64,000 nucleotides of DNA from Hofstenia miamia (Eukaryota; Xenacoelomorpha; Acoela): contig SCFE01000054.1 in NCBI GenBank assembly GCA_004352715.1, positions 2,046,531-2,110,530 on the forward strand, in the 5' to 3' direction. Below the pieces are notes generated by a model. The model saw nothing but the letters and a program-made list of their open reading frames with translations, did not search any database and had not been told where the DNA came from. Made by a program: the position numbers and the translations under genes. Within the stretch, counting starts at the first letter, position 1. Every line of letters starts with the position of its first letter. This document shows positions 39,968 to 50,337 of the stretch, piece by piece.

Positions 39968-41791
39968 GAGAAGAGAGCTTAGATTAATTGACACAAAAAT
40001 TACGAATGTTATCCACCAATTAATGTCAGAAAATGAATAAAGACCTGAGTATTGCGGATAAAAAACTTTCAGGTCGGTTTTGTATATGCCATCAATTTAT
40101 TTGTTGATGTATGAATTTTTCCTGATTTACAGAAATCAACAATAATGTGTAATTTTTAAGGTTTCGAGTTTTGAATATCTGATACTTGAGAATGTTTTGA
40201 TTACGTAGATTACGATTTGAATTATTGTTTGTTAAGATGGAACTGGATACATACACGAACATGAGCTTCAAACAATCCTAATGACTATTGGTGATTCTCC
40301 GTACAATGCAGACGAAGTTGAAGAAATTTTACAGGATCATGCTGCGGATGACGGTCATATTAACTATGAAAGTACGTAAATATTTTATAGATTTGCAAAG
40401 ATTCTTACCAATCATGAATAATCATTAATTAATAATAAAAATATTTATTTAATTCTTTTGTTTTTTTACAAATCAAGTGATTAACACTTATGAAAAATTA
40501 AAACAATAGATAGAAATTAACTTAGTTCTAAAAAATACTTTGTCTTGGTTTCAAAAGCTTATTGTCCTTGAGGATATAAATTTTTGGTTTTCATTGTTCA
40601 ATAGCTTTGTTATAGTTTATAGACTTTGTCCTATAATTTGATAAGTAGTTGTATCTTCTTCGTTTTAGTGAAATTTTTAATGATTTTTAAATTTATTGAA
40701 ATTTCGTTCTTCTTTAATATCTGGAGGGAGTTTGTTCCATAATTCAATTGTAAAATTAGTAAATGATTTTTCAAAGATTTTCTTTTTAAATTTGATTTTG
40801 TGATAAGTCTTAGTTTGCTTGTGCATATTTTTCTGTAATTCTACTGAAGGTCTTTTCCAAAATAATTATAAATTATATATTCACAAAAAATCACTCTCAA
40901 ATAATTAGTTTTTCATATATATATATATATATAGTGATACTTTGGAAATTGCAGAAGATTTAGATACAACTTTTTCTCTTGTCTCAAACAGCGCCAATGA
41001 TCTTTTTGATAACAATACTCAAAATAAAATCTGCGATGTTGACGTATAGACAATCCCCTTTTATTGCATTTACGTGCTTTTTATTTTGAAATACTTTTTA
41101 ATTGATTTTATTAAATGATATACTTAAAAAATAGCTAAACCGTCAAAGTGACGGTTTTGAGTATTTTGGTAAGTTTATATTACTGGGTGTTCTAGTGTTA
41201 AATGAATTTGCTTTATTAATTGGATGAATTCCTGCTCAGTGTTTATACATCTTTAAATATTCAACGAAGCCAAGAATAAGAAAGAAACATGCAGAAGAGA
41301 CTCTGCCCTATCAGATGGCGCTTTTAAATTGAGCCTAACGTTTATAGTTTTAGAGCTATAAGCGTTTAAAAATTTTCAGGATCACGAAAAATTTCCAAAA
41401 TGCTGGGGCTGTTTAAGGTTAAATTACCCAAATTCTGTCATGTCTTTTAAGGAAAATATTCCCAAACGTATTCTTTCCATATCATTTATTTATTACAACT
41501 ATTGATTAATGTTTCGTTCATTAGCATTAAGAATAATCAATGTGAGATTGAATTACTTCAAAACAAGGAAAAACTTTTAAAACTTATTTCTACATTTAAA
41601 TCATTGAACATTTATTTTTGGTATATTTAGATCTGCTTCATGTCATAAAAAATTTTTTGAGCAAGAAATGTAAAGAAACAGTGCCAACCGAACAATACTT
41701 GGTTCCACCTTCTGTAAGCGTTGGTAACACACAAGCTGCAAACTTGCCGCGTTTGTCAGTTAGAAGAGCCACAGATTTTGCTATTGGATGA
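31688..41791 (+). CDS. Calmodulin-like EF-hand protein, four exons
   Basis: Exons are 31688-31829, 37958-38068, 40237-40371 and 41631-41791. The spliced length is 549 bases, giving 182 residues and TGA. Donors are GTAACT, GTAAGT and GTACGT; acceptors end in AAG, AAG and TAG; all three introns are phase 1. Four EF-hand units lie in calmodulin order. Loop 1, DDDADGLLSSEE, looks canonical. Loop 2, DSDGDGMLNFAD, has Asp at position 12. Loop 3, DVDGTGYIHEHE, looks canonical. Loop 4 (around HAADDGHINYEN) lacks the acidic residues at positions 1 and 3 and probably does not bind calcium. A tail of about 40 residues, poor in predicted structure, follows. The ATG sits where calmodulin already has its first helix, and the preceding codons LFENLE follow a possible acceptor at 31669, so a further 5' exon is likely. 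It is probably a cytosolic calcium sensor; the partner is unknown. Confidence 0.85.
33193..34210. repeat. (TA)n-associated repeat unit interrupted by a gap
   Basis: GTTATTGCAAATCAATTTG (33193-33211) precedes (TA)n and the gap. After the gap, (TA)n is followed at 34158-34210 by a 53-bp segment beginning TTGCATTGCTTG. At 56,486-56,554 the same two segments occur in the opposite order, directly adjacent. That arrangement fits a tandem array whose unit includes (TA)n. Confidence 0.55.
33233..34139. other. Assembly gap, 907 N
   Basis: Lies in intron 1 of the EF-hand gene with (TA)n on both sides. Frames running across it are meaningless. Confidence 0.98.
34430..34788. repeat. Long fold-back element, 359 bp
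   Basis: The left end CGGGGGATTTTCACTAAAAT and the right end, read on the minus strand, CGGGGGATTTTGACTAAAAT start inverted arms of about 160 bp. They stay alignable through TTTGCTAAATTTT, CAGAAATTC and GATGATGTCACTA. The spacer is about 30-40 bp. No clear target duplication is visible. It is located in intron 1 of the EF-hand gene, so the transcript could form a long hairpin. Confidence 0.75.
35135..36329 (-). mobile_element. Complete but dead Tc1/mariner element, about 1.2 kb
   Basis: Terminal inverted repeats start TATAGCTCCGG at the left and, on the minus strand, TATAGCACCGG at the right. They continue with an AATGAGAAA...ATTTTT match, and TA dinucleotides fit the usual target. The transposase runs on the minus strand: the ORF at 36156-35806 gives the N-terminal helix-turn-helix region, followed by broken pieces of the catalytic domain. 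The second catalytic position reads QQYGVTTHTS near 35,430, where the related fragment at 24.2 kb has EQDGVTTHTS, so the aspartate has become tyrosine. A 27-bp unit is triplicated near 35,533-35,620. It sits in intron 1 of the EF-hand gene. Confidence 0.75.
35533..35622. repeat. 27-bp unit repeated three times inside a transposase relic
   Basis: The unit CCATGAAATAACTCAAAGC plus CACCTCAAA occurs three times head to tail and then runs into CCATGAAATTTTGG. Read on the minus strand it encodes a nine-codon block ending GALSYF, which corresponds to the VWGALSYFG-type motif of mariner transposases. The expansion is in frame within a dead gene. Confidence 0.75.
36330..36847. other. Intronic stretch without a supported gene
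   Basis: The minus-strand frame at 36427-36684 is open for 85 codons but matches nothing I know. Repeated CCATGGATC-like words occur here and again near 37,190-37,260, which suggests an old repeat rather than an exon. Confidence 0.3.
36848..37085. mobile_element. hAT-type MITE, second copy of the 7.2-kb family
   Basis: The left end CAGTGGCGTACGCAGG is identical to the copy at 7,239. The right end read on the minus strand is CAGGGGTGTACGCAGGA. The internal sequence aligns over most of its length (TTTGATTTTGACT, GTGAAATGCATTTT, GTCCTCCCGTCAGAAAAT). The flanks GCCCCACT and GCCCCCTC are similar but not identical, so the target duplication is decayed. It lies in intron 1 of the EF-hand gene. Confidence 0.75.
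37592..37824. mobile_element. TTAA-flanked MITE (piggyBac-like), 233 bp
   Basis: The termini CCCATTAAAGCCC and GGGCTTTAATGGG are perfect 13-bp inverted repeats, and TTAA flanks both sides (37588-37591 and 37825-37828). TTAA duplication is the hallmark of piggyBac-type insertion. A partly repeated internal word (GCCCAGC followed by a CATA-type segment) is present. It has no ORF. It lies 130 bp upstream of EF-hand exon 2. Confidence 0.75.
38069..40236. other. Intron 2 of the EF-hand gene
   Basis: 2,168 bp starting GTAAGT and ending TTAAG. It contains (TA)n at 39929-39965. Around 39,565-39,700 the words ACAGGGTGACTTAAG and CAGGGTGGTCAAAAAGTC look like decayed mariner termini. No other feature is supported. 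Confidence 0.6.
40677..40826 (-). pseudogene. LINE C-terminal tail in EF-hand intron 3
   Basis: The 49-codon minus-strand frame reads FEKSFTNFTIELWNKLPPDI and KEERNFNKFKNH before a stop, the standard closing motif of CR1/L2-like ORF2 proteins. Unlike the copy at 28.3 kb, the tryptophan is intact. T-rich sequence continues to about 40,560. No palm domain is present, so it is a 5'-truncated insertion. Confidence 0.65.
41198..41201. repeat. TTAA at the right end of a piggyBac-like element
   Basis: The preceding bases GGGTGTTCTAGTG are the terminal inverted repeat seen complete at 61,211-62,146. In this copy the left part of the element is missing and (TA)n stands immediately before the shared part at 40,931. 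Confidence 0.6.
41289..41430. repeat. Dispersed repeat, copy 2
   Basis: Relative of 29,832-29,975, with GATGGCGCTTTTAAATTGAG, GAGCTATAAGCGTTTAAAAA and GGATCACGAAAAATTTCC. It is repeated again at 62,238-62,379 as part of the long duplication. Confidence 0.5.
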
Positions 41792-41920
41792 ATCTTCTAA
41801 TTGTAGAATGTTCACTGTCATTCCTAAGATATAAAATTTTTCCGTTTCACTTAAAAGCAATGTAAAGATTATTCTTATAATTATTCTTAAGACAGTAATT
41901 AGTTTCACAACATCTTGCCA

Positions 41921-41926
41921 ATAAAT
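41921..41926 (+). promoter_or_regulatory. Likely poly(A) signal of the EF-hand gene
   Basis: AATAAA 130 bases after the TGA. It is a plausible site for 3' end formation; a second AATAAA-type word occurs further on, so the exact end is uncertain. Confidence 0.5.
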
Positions 41927-43244
41927 GATTTATGAAAAAAATAAAAATTACTGTCAAAATGCATGCATACGTGAAATAATTAAAATAAAAAATTTATTGG
42001 TTGATTACTATAATATAATTTTTTTGATAATGAAGTACAGCCATGGATTACTCCTATTTAGTAATCCATGGTACAACATAACAAAATAAAAGATCCAACA
42101 ATGTTCTTTATTCTATGTAAGTAAGTGATGAGATACTAAACACATTAAACTTGTTCATGCAAGTAGTAGATATTAACCATAATTTTCAAATAACTGATAA
42201 TTTTTTATTTTTACAACTATGTGTATGTAGGAGATATTTGCAATGCGTTAAATTTAAAAGAGGATATAATTTCATGATTTTAAGTGTCTCTTTCAGAACA
42301 TCTTGCATGGTAGTGATTTCAAGTCAACATTAGTTAACCTACTTAACACTTAAGGAGAGTGACTTTGTTAATCTCACTTGTAAAGAAGAATTCGATAAAA
42401 ATTTTTCATCAAAATTTTGAAAATCTCTTGAAGAAACAAAGATTTTGAGTTACTGACTTACATACATAGATTGTGATCATTAATGATTCAAAATCTGCTT
42501 ACATTATCTCTGCCTTAGATTCATCGCAAATGTGGTAACTTTGCATTTTTCTTTTAGACCACCTTTGTGAAAATAAGGCAGTTGGTAGATCAATTAAACC
42601 GACTTGTCCTCATTTATAGGAATGCATGCCTCCTGAGCCCAACAGCAAATGTTCTCTAGTTTGAGATAAGAAGGTAGTTTGTTAGTAGGTGAATGCAAGT
42701 CATCAAACATAATGAGCATAACATCTTTAGTGTCATCTGCATATGATAAGAGCTTAGCAGTGTCATGAACTGAATCCAGAGAAATAGATCAAACGTTTCA
42801 ATAAAACAGTACATTAACTGTGCCCTGAGAAGAGCCCTTGTTAATAACCCTCCAAAAGAACTTACATTGTGTAGGATAATTTTAAAATAATCTAAATTCT
42901 TCAATGTGACTTCTTATCTAAATTGGGTTTGCAACAAGAGTTGTACTATTTGCGCCCTACCTTACTCATGGTTTAGTTAAGTTCTTACGTGCTACAGTCA
43001 TTGTTTTGACCCACTCACTAGCTGTGCCTTACATGCTATCAAATTACACACTTCATTTTGTGATATCTGCTGTTACTCATTAACAAAATTACCTTTGTGA
43101 TAGAATTATTTCTATGTCTCTGTAGCAGAACAATTAATAAATTACATAATACAATAATATAGGCCTGCTATTTTCTAACTACTTTTGTCACTCAAATCAC
43201 ATTATTAAAATCCTCAGTATTTGAAATAATGATTTTTCAGGTAA
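41927..43244. other. Downstream flank of the EF-hand gene
   Basis: No supported gene. A 12-bp-arm hairpin (CCATGGATTACT...AGTAATCCATGG) lies at 42041-42071. The frames at 42151-42333 and 42656-42904 recur identically at 63.1 and 63.6 kb only because of the duplication. Confidence 0.4.
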
Positions 43245-45150
43245 ATGGATACCAGGGAGAAGATGGCATGTGTGATATTCGGCACCCTACAAAAGCTCCC
43301 ACAAAACTTACTCCCAGCATATGTTGTAAACACTTACATTAAAATACGACATCAACTGACAACACTAAAGAAGAAGTTGCCAACATTTGCGGACATATCA
43401 TCTCAATTGTGTCCTTCTATAAAAAATATAGGAGAAGCTTCCTTACCAACAGTCACAGTCTGTAGTATCATTGAAATATTACAAAGTTATCATGACAAGT
43501 ACAAAGTGCTACTGAAACCATACAATGCCTGAAATGAGAAAGACACTAAAAATAACAGATCAAAACCTTCAAATAAAATACCAATCAACTATATGATGCA
43601 TCCAAATGCAAATGTACTGATACTGTGATCTGCACTTGAAGTATGACAAATTTCAAAATCAAGAGCATGAATTTCTTTAAGACCAGAGATGACTAAGAAA
43701 CATGATGGAATGAACATGGATGCAACAATGCGACTACAGAAGAATGATGGCAGAAAGTAGAGTGAATTGAGACACCAGGAATATTTTGACACCCTCACTC
43801 AAATTCCCAAAATCCTTCTTTAAGTTTCTAGTACTAAATCCATCAATGATCTGGTGTTGGCAACTACAGACAAGGCTTACGCAGCTAAGCCCAACTCAAA
43901 GAAGAGGAAAACTGATTTTGCAACATTGACTTCCTTCATTGGCCAAAGCATGTGACTGTACAAGATCTTCTGATAGATTTGCCGCCATTATATCTTCAGC
44001 TGTACTACAGGGAATTATTTCACAGAAAGATCCATCAAAAGTTATTGATAGGAGCAAACTATGTATGGAACAATAGAAATTATGCGATGAACTTCAAAAA
44101 AATAGTATACATGTCATACCAGGACTGTTCTTTGATGGGAGAAAATAAGACAATGAAACAAATTTTTTACATTGATGGAAAATACCACACATAAACCTTT
44201 GTTGAGGAACTTATCAGTGTCACTTTAGAATCTGGTTTCAAGAATATCACACACATTTCAACAAAGTGTGGATCAAGTAAATCTAGTGTCATCCATCATT
44301 TCAAGCCTTAATGATAAAAACATTGTGAAAGATAAAATAAAAGCTGCTGGAGGTGTGATACATAAACTGGATGAGTCTTTTGACATGTGCTGCAGTAGTT
44401 AGTATGCCTGCTTTATGCTAATGAACTCCCCCCTTGGCATATTTTGCACAAACATTTGGAATGCATAGTTTTTTTGGGCTGATAGGCAAATCTTTCACTG
44501 TCTGTCTTGAAACAGTACATAAGTCATTTGAGCCCTTGCATCAGACAGAGCCATTACTAACTGTAGAGAGGAAAGACTTAAGTACAGACCAGCAATGTTT
44601 ATACGGAATGTGCACCACCATTAACATAGGGGAATATCTGCTAGATTGAACGAGACATAATCGTGGGCTTCCTAATCATTCACAATGGTTGACTACAACA
44701 AACCAGATTCTCCATTTATATATCAAAAGTGAAAAAGCCTCAAAGAATCTCAAAGAAATGTGACATTTATCAAGAGAGTTTTTACCCCCCCCCCATGTGA
44801 GTCATCATCAATTTGAAACCTTTATGTAAGGACAGAGCAGGACTAATGCATGAGACAGTGGTTAGAACATGATATCTTCCTATGGAACTAAAGAAAGTTG
44901 TCAGTCATGTTCTCCAAAAAATTGGGTATGTTTGTCACCATGAGAACATTTTGTTGGCTATGATCACAGACCAAAGGCCCCAGATCTATGAACTGGGACT
45001 CAGAAAAATTTTGAAAACAAGATCAGCATCAACAACATCTTGAACTGTTCCTAAATTCTATATTCCACTTCTGATAATAGATGCCTTCAAATACTTTGAA
45101 CTAATAGACTGGCAGCTACTTGATGCCAATTTTAAATGTACATAGAATAA
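43245..45150 (+). pseudogene. Long relic of an unclassified repeat-encoded protein
   Basis: Broken plus-strand frames give, in order: PTVTVCSIIEILQSYHDKYK near 43,455-43,515; SKCKCTDTVICT near 43,605; the frame 43952-44194 with QDLLIDLP; SLNDKNIVKDKIKAAGGVIH near 44,305-44,370; LSTDQQCLYGMC near 44,580; and LKKVVSHVLQ, HENILLAMITDQRPQIYELG and LRKILKTRS near 44,880-45,030. From memory these blocks lie in the same order in a large uncharacterised protein found in many copies in invertebrates, possibly a transposase with an RNase-H-like core. I cannot confirm that. At least a dozen stops and frameshifts break it. The region is CpG-poor, as expected for an old methylated repeat. The 4.2-kb relic covers the remaining C-terminus. 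Confidence 0.55.
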
Positions 45151-45389
45151 TCTCAATATGAAAAAATGTATAAAGAGTGAAACTATGAGTATATATATAT
45201 ATATATTTAGGGTTTGGGATTTGTATCCATTGATCACAATTTCTGATTTTCCATAGTATCCAGTGTCTTTTTTTATGGAAAGCCAGAATAATTCATTTTA
45301 TCCAAAAATTTTACATTGCTCATTTGCAATAGGTGTCTAATTTCTTATGAGTATGAGTTTTAAGTATTTTCAAAAAAAATGTTTGACCC

Positions 45390-45738
45390 NNNNNNNNNNN
45401 NNNNNNNNNNNNNNNNNNNNNNNNNNNNNNNNNNNNNNNNNNNNNNNNNNNNNNNNNNNNNNNNNNNNNNNNNNNNNNNNNNNNNNNNNNNNNNNNNNNN
45501 NNNNNNNNNNNNNNNNNNNNNNNNNNNNNNNNNNNNNNNNNNNNNNNNNNNNNNNNNNNNNNNNNNNNNNNNNNNNNNNNNNNNNNNNNNNNNNNNNNNN
45601 NNNNNNNNNNNNNNNNNNNNNNNNNNNNNNNNNNNNNNNNNNNNNNNNNNNNNNNNNNNNNNNNNNNNNNNNNNNNNNNNNNNNNNNNNNNNNNNNNNNN
45701 NNNNNNNNNNNNNNNNNNNNNNNNNNNNNNNNNNNNNN
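45390..45738. other. Assembly gap, 349 N
   Basis: The right flank is (TA)n; the left flank is ordinary sequence. Confidence 0.98.
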
Positions 45739-47759
45739 TATATATATATATATATATGGTTCACAATAATTTTATTGATACTCATTTATGTTAATCAGGT
45801 TACAACAACAAAATTTTAGAGATTCAGATGTTGTAATCAGAGTTGTAATTAGCTGGGGTGACCTGAAACAGACTGTGTTTTTCCTCAAATGAAATGTACT
45901 TTTTGAATGTTTGTTATTGTGGTTATGAGTGCTTAGCATGTTCCAGTGGATACAGTGGAGGTAGAATGTGGATGCATGGGTTCAACTACAATTTCCAATG
46001 TTGTTTTAGGTTTTAAGAAACTCTCATCTGGTGTTTTGCAGAAAGAAGAGAAGGGTGAGTATTCTTCTTTTGACAAGTATATGAAAAGTAGAAATTTTCT
46101 GAGTTTCACATTTGTTACCAACCAGTTGGCTTCTGTGGGCATGGTGTCTGCAGTGGAAGTAAAAGGAAAATTTCTAGAGAATATTTGTAGTTGAGGAGAT
46201 ATCTGAAATAGTAGTCATCTTCATGATACAACAATTTGCCACTGAGGAAATGGATGAAATCTTAATAGAGAGCTTCATGTAGGATAGGCAAAGTAAGTCT
46301 AGAACTGATACATGAGAAGTCAGATGTTCACATGCACATTGATTACACACTGGTTGCACAATGCTCCTTCATCTCCCAGATTTGACCAATGTAAAATAAG
46401 TATTTCAGTTTCTAAAGGGAGTAGAAGACATGACAATATGTGTTCCATTAACATTAAAACTTGGTGTATCTTTTGAATTCTCTATCTTAGAAAACCTCAG
46501 AGTTGAGATCTACCACTGGTGATTAATTAGATTCAAAGCTAATGACAACATCAATTGAGAATTTGTTATTGAAATCATCATACAGTGTTAATTTAAGAAA
46601 ATTTATTATACACAACATCATATATAATGTAGAAAATGACACTGGTGTAACTGTTCTGATTTTAGTATTTTTATAGTATACCAAAAATTGTCATAATGAA
46701 AAACAAGCTGTAATACAAATTGGTATCAATAAATTTTTATCAGAGTTCAGTCAATACTTAATAACATTTAGTTAATTGGATTCACTAATGAAATGAAATA
46801 TCTCTATGGCAATGGTGTTGGTGACTTTGGTGATGAAAATTTATGGTGTCTAAAAAGATTGATTTATAACAATACTACTTTGTGTAATTAATGGTTGCTA
46901 CAAGTAATACATAAATATATAAGTATGCAAGTGAGCTCTGAATGCCAACAAGATGTGTGATTGTTAAATTTGTTAGTAATTGGAATTTATTAATAACCTA
47001 TACATTATTTAATTGTTTAAATCATTGTAACCCAGATGCCCTCCCATTTGATGAAAGATATTTGTATCATCAATGATTGCAGAAGAGAAAAATAATTATG
47101 TCTTCTAATTCTCATATTAGTATTAAATTACAAGTAGGGAAAACAAAGTTAATGTTTAATTTATCTATTGTTCATTTACACTGAAATTGTTGTGTGAAGT
47201 AATCTAACTTAAATTACAGCATGATAGAGTTCTGTGTGTAGTATTATGCAAGTTAACCACAGACATCATGCAGAGACATGCACTAGAGTAATTCATATGC
47301 TAAAACTGAATTGGGTCAGCATAAAGCTGCTTAACTCATGGAAATCATGGAAATAATACAAATATTGTCAATAGTATGGGATTTCAAACTCTGTTTCCCA
47401 TTTTCTAATTTTTTCTATTGTTGACTTAGCTTTGATTCTGATGTTTCTGATTTTTATGCATTTATCCTTTTCTTCATTCCTGATTGTCAATACCATGCTG
47501 ACACAATACTTCTTTTCAATAGTATAATATTCATGTTTCTCCTTCTTTGAATTTTATCGATGTGGCAATATGCTGGAAGAGAAGATTTGCAAGATTTTTT
47601 GATAAAGTTGTTTTTTATCTGGAAGTGTGTGATGTTTCTTCTTTGGTTGTGAAGTTCTCAAATCTGTTTACTGGGTTGTGAATGTTATTCTATGCAAGAT
47701 TTACTACTAATATCTTACAGGTCAGCTTACCTTGTGGAATGGCAGATTTATTTGCATAG

Positions 47760-48900
47760 AATTAGAGAATTTTTCCAAATAATCATCAGTTTCCCTCCAC
47801 CTACTCAGATCTATACTCAACCCACCAGATCACAGCCTTCATCTCTTTTATCTTCAGACTTGCTCTCTTCTGTTCAAATTGCTCTTGTTAATAAGCAAAT
47901 CACTTCCACAATCAACTCTCCCAGACACCATCTCACAATAGATACAAACTCATAATCTTATTCCAGATCCTCTCAAAAAAACAACCTGCTATCTGACAAT
48001 GCTAGATCCAGACTTGCCATACAAATACAAATCTTGCTCACTACAGATTTTAAGCATGGATGGCCTTCTACCATCAACATACTGCCATTACACAACTTTT
48101 ACATCTTTGGGAATCCCACATCCTCCCACTTCCAGATCATAATCAAATTCTTACTATAATGATAATTCCTCCAACTGCAGAAAGCAGTAGCCAGGACAGT
48201 CAAAGTTTGCCATAATTCCAACCAGGGACAAAAGGAGCAGCCTGCTAATTCTTTTATAACTCATATTACAGAATATGATTATTTCCTCAATACACAATCA
48301 CTATATTCATTCTCACATGTTTTGTCCATTTATACTGTATCCACTATAATCAATCAAAAAAAATTTTTTCATTGAAGTTGCATCAATACATATTCCAGAT
48401 CCTATTACTCATTCTACTCCTATATTTGTTCACTCATTGCCACATTCTCAGCCAGTACCACAGTCTCCTTAAATATTCACATTGAAACAGGTTAACTTTC
48501 TCAATATAAGTTTCAATATTCCAGATTCTGTGGTTACTGTTTTCCTTTGATAAGCACAAAAAATCTCACACTTGTGTATCAAGGACATTACAAAATTAAT
48601 TTAAAATTCCAAGCTTATGCCACATCTCACTTTTCACAAACTCAGCATGAAGAACTACTTTTGAGCAAGATAGTAACATATTCTATTTCTCTGGTGATAC
48701 TATGAAACTCTTGCTGCCTCCCCTACAACTTATTCTTACTTTTCACAACTCTACAAATCTTCTCAGATCTCACATTCTCCACAACTATGGACACTAACTT
48801 CAGCCTATCTCATATATTATAGACTGAATATTCCTTCCAAGTTACTAAAATTGACTGGTGTATACTAGCAAGCTACACTAGAATGCCTCAATGTATAAGA
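47760..48900. other. C-rich, G-poor strand-asymmetric segment
   Basis: The plus strand is dominated by A, C and T with few G (runs such as CCCTCCACCTACTCAGATC). The frame at 47692-47955 is Ser/Thr/Pro-rich but ends after 87 codons, and later frames are short. This skew can mark a single-strand-copied retroelement or an old structural gene of one; I cannot identify RT, protease or integrase motifs. Confidence 0.35.
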
Positions 48901-50262
48901 AAAATTATGGACATTCACACTAATTTTTCTCAGTTACAGCCTCATGTTGTTAATACTCCATTTTCCATTAAACATTCATTTAAAAGAAATGTAGCTGAAA
49001 AAAGAATAATGATCTGGAAATGAGAGGAATGTATATGGAAATCTGGTTAAGAGCGAAGTGGACCATAATTAGGGTTAGGGATGAATGTTTTTATGGTGAA
49101 TTTTCCTTAGGGTACTTACTATGGGGAATTTTTTGAAGAGATATTTCCATGCTTAATGAAGTAGCTATTTCGTTGGAATTTGTAAACAATTATTTTAGGT
49201 TCTGCTTGCTCATGCTAGTGTAATTACATAATATTAATAAAATATCTTGTATAAATAGGGCCTTATTGTGCACATTCATTTAATAAATTTTTTAGTTCAA
49301 AAGAAATTCATTTTTATCAGATGCAAGCAAAATCCAATTTAGAGGGAAGAGGTACACCACTTCACTGTTGCAAGTTGGTTGATGCTCCTAACCCACGATC
49401 CACGCAGTGCTGACTCAGAAGAAATATAATAAAGTTCTAAAAAATAGTAAATAAAATTTATTTCCTAAAAAAATTTGGTCAACTAATCAAATCAGTATTA
49501 TATGTATTCACAAGAACCGAAAGGGCTCCACAGTTTCATCTGTAAGTTGGTATGACTATATGACTCAAGGTTTGAATCACAAATGTCTGCTGAATAGTTG
49601 AGTCGCCTACTCTTTCCACATTATCAATGCTTTATAAAAAAGTGCTGTCTGTACTACAAGTGGCTAAACCCTACTAGCCCATGATCCACACTAACCCACG
49701 TCGTTACTTGCAACTCTGCTCCGCTGACAATCTCGAGCCTTTCTTTTCAATGGAGAACCTTTATTATCATGATTTACATACATATGCGTTTAGCAATTGT
49801 TTTTCTATGGGCAGGTGAATTATTCTGCCTCAGCACGAATCAGGTGTACAAAATAAAGCACCTAATTTCCCATTACTGGCTAGCTAGTTTTGTTTGAAAA
49901 TGCATATAATTTTGCTTCTTTTGGTGCAGACGGATCAAATTAAAAAAGATGGTTTGGGTCTACATATCATTCGTATGGGTCAAAAAGGTTTGACACATTT
50001 CCAGGCCTTGCACGAACTGTCATTACTACTATGATTATTAAATGCATTTAATTCCAGTTTCTACTCACTTGATGGTTACTACGCATTATAACGTATGCTG
50101 AAATCCTGGTTTGTTTTATGTACTATGATAAAATGAGGGACTAGAATTTCATGTATTTTTAGTGGACCAAAGTCCATAATTTTGACTTTGCATTGGTTAA
50201 AATAATTACTGCCAAATTAGCAAAACATTTACAGATTAATTATATTTAACTAAAAAGTAAAA

Positions 50263-50337
50263 AATTAAGGAATTTGTGAAAACGCCGTACATCAGAAAGG
50301 AAATTTAATTAAGGAATTTGTGAAAACGCCGTACATC
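50263..50337. repeat. 31-bp direct repeat
   Basis: AATTAAGGAATTTGTGAAAA plus CGCCGTACATC occurs at 50263-50293 and again at 50307-50337. It is a local duplication. Confidence 0.85.

Larger units (their letters stand above)
40931..43051. repeat. 2.1-kb segment duplicated at 61,880-64,000
   Basis: Every base position maps to the other copy with the fixed offset 20,949 and no indel. I see two mismatches, at 42938 and 42947 (G/A and T/C). The segment covers the 3' part of a piggyBac-like element, the end of intron 3, exon 4 of the EF-hand gene and about 1.26 kb downstream. Copy 2 runs off the window end. Confidence 0.9.
44664..49052. other. CpG desert
   Basis: Excluding the gap, about 4.04 kb contain a single CG dinucleotide (at 47,558). 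The next kilobase (49,053 onward) has about 15 by my count, and the gene at 51.2 kb about 20 per kb. TG and CA are abundant, as expected from methylation-driven deamination. I recognise no gene; the frame at 45946-46194 is open on both strands without a family match. Confidence 0.8.
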
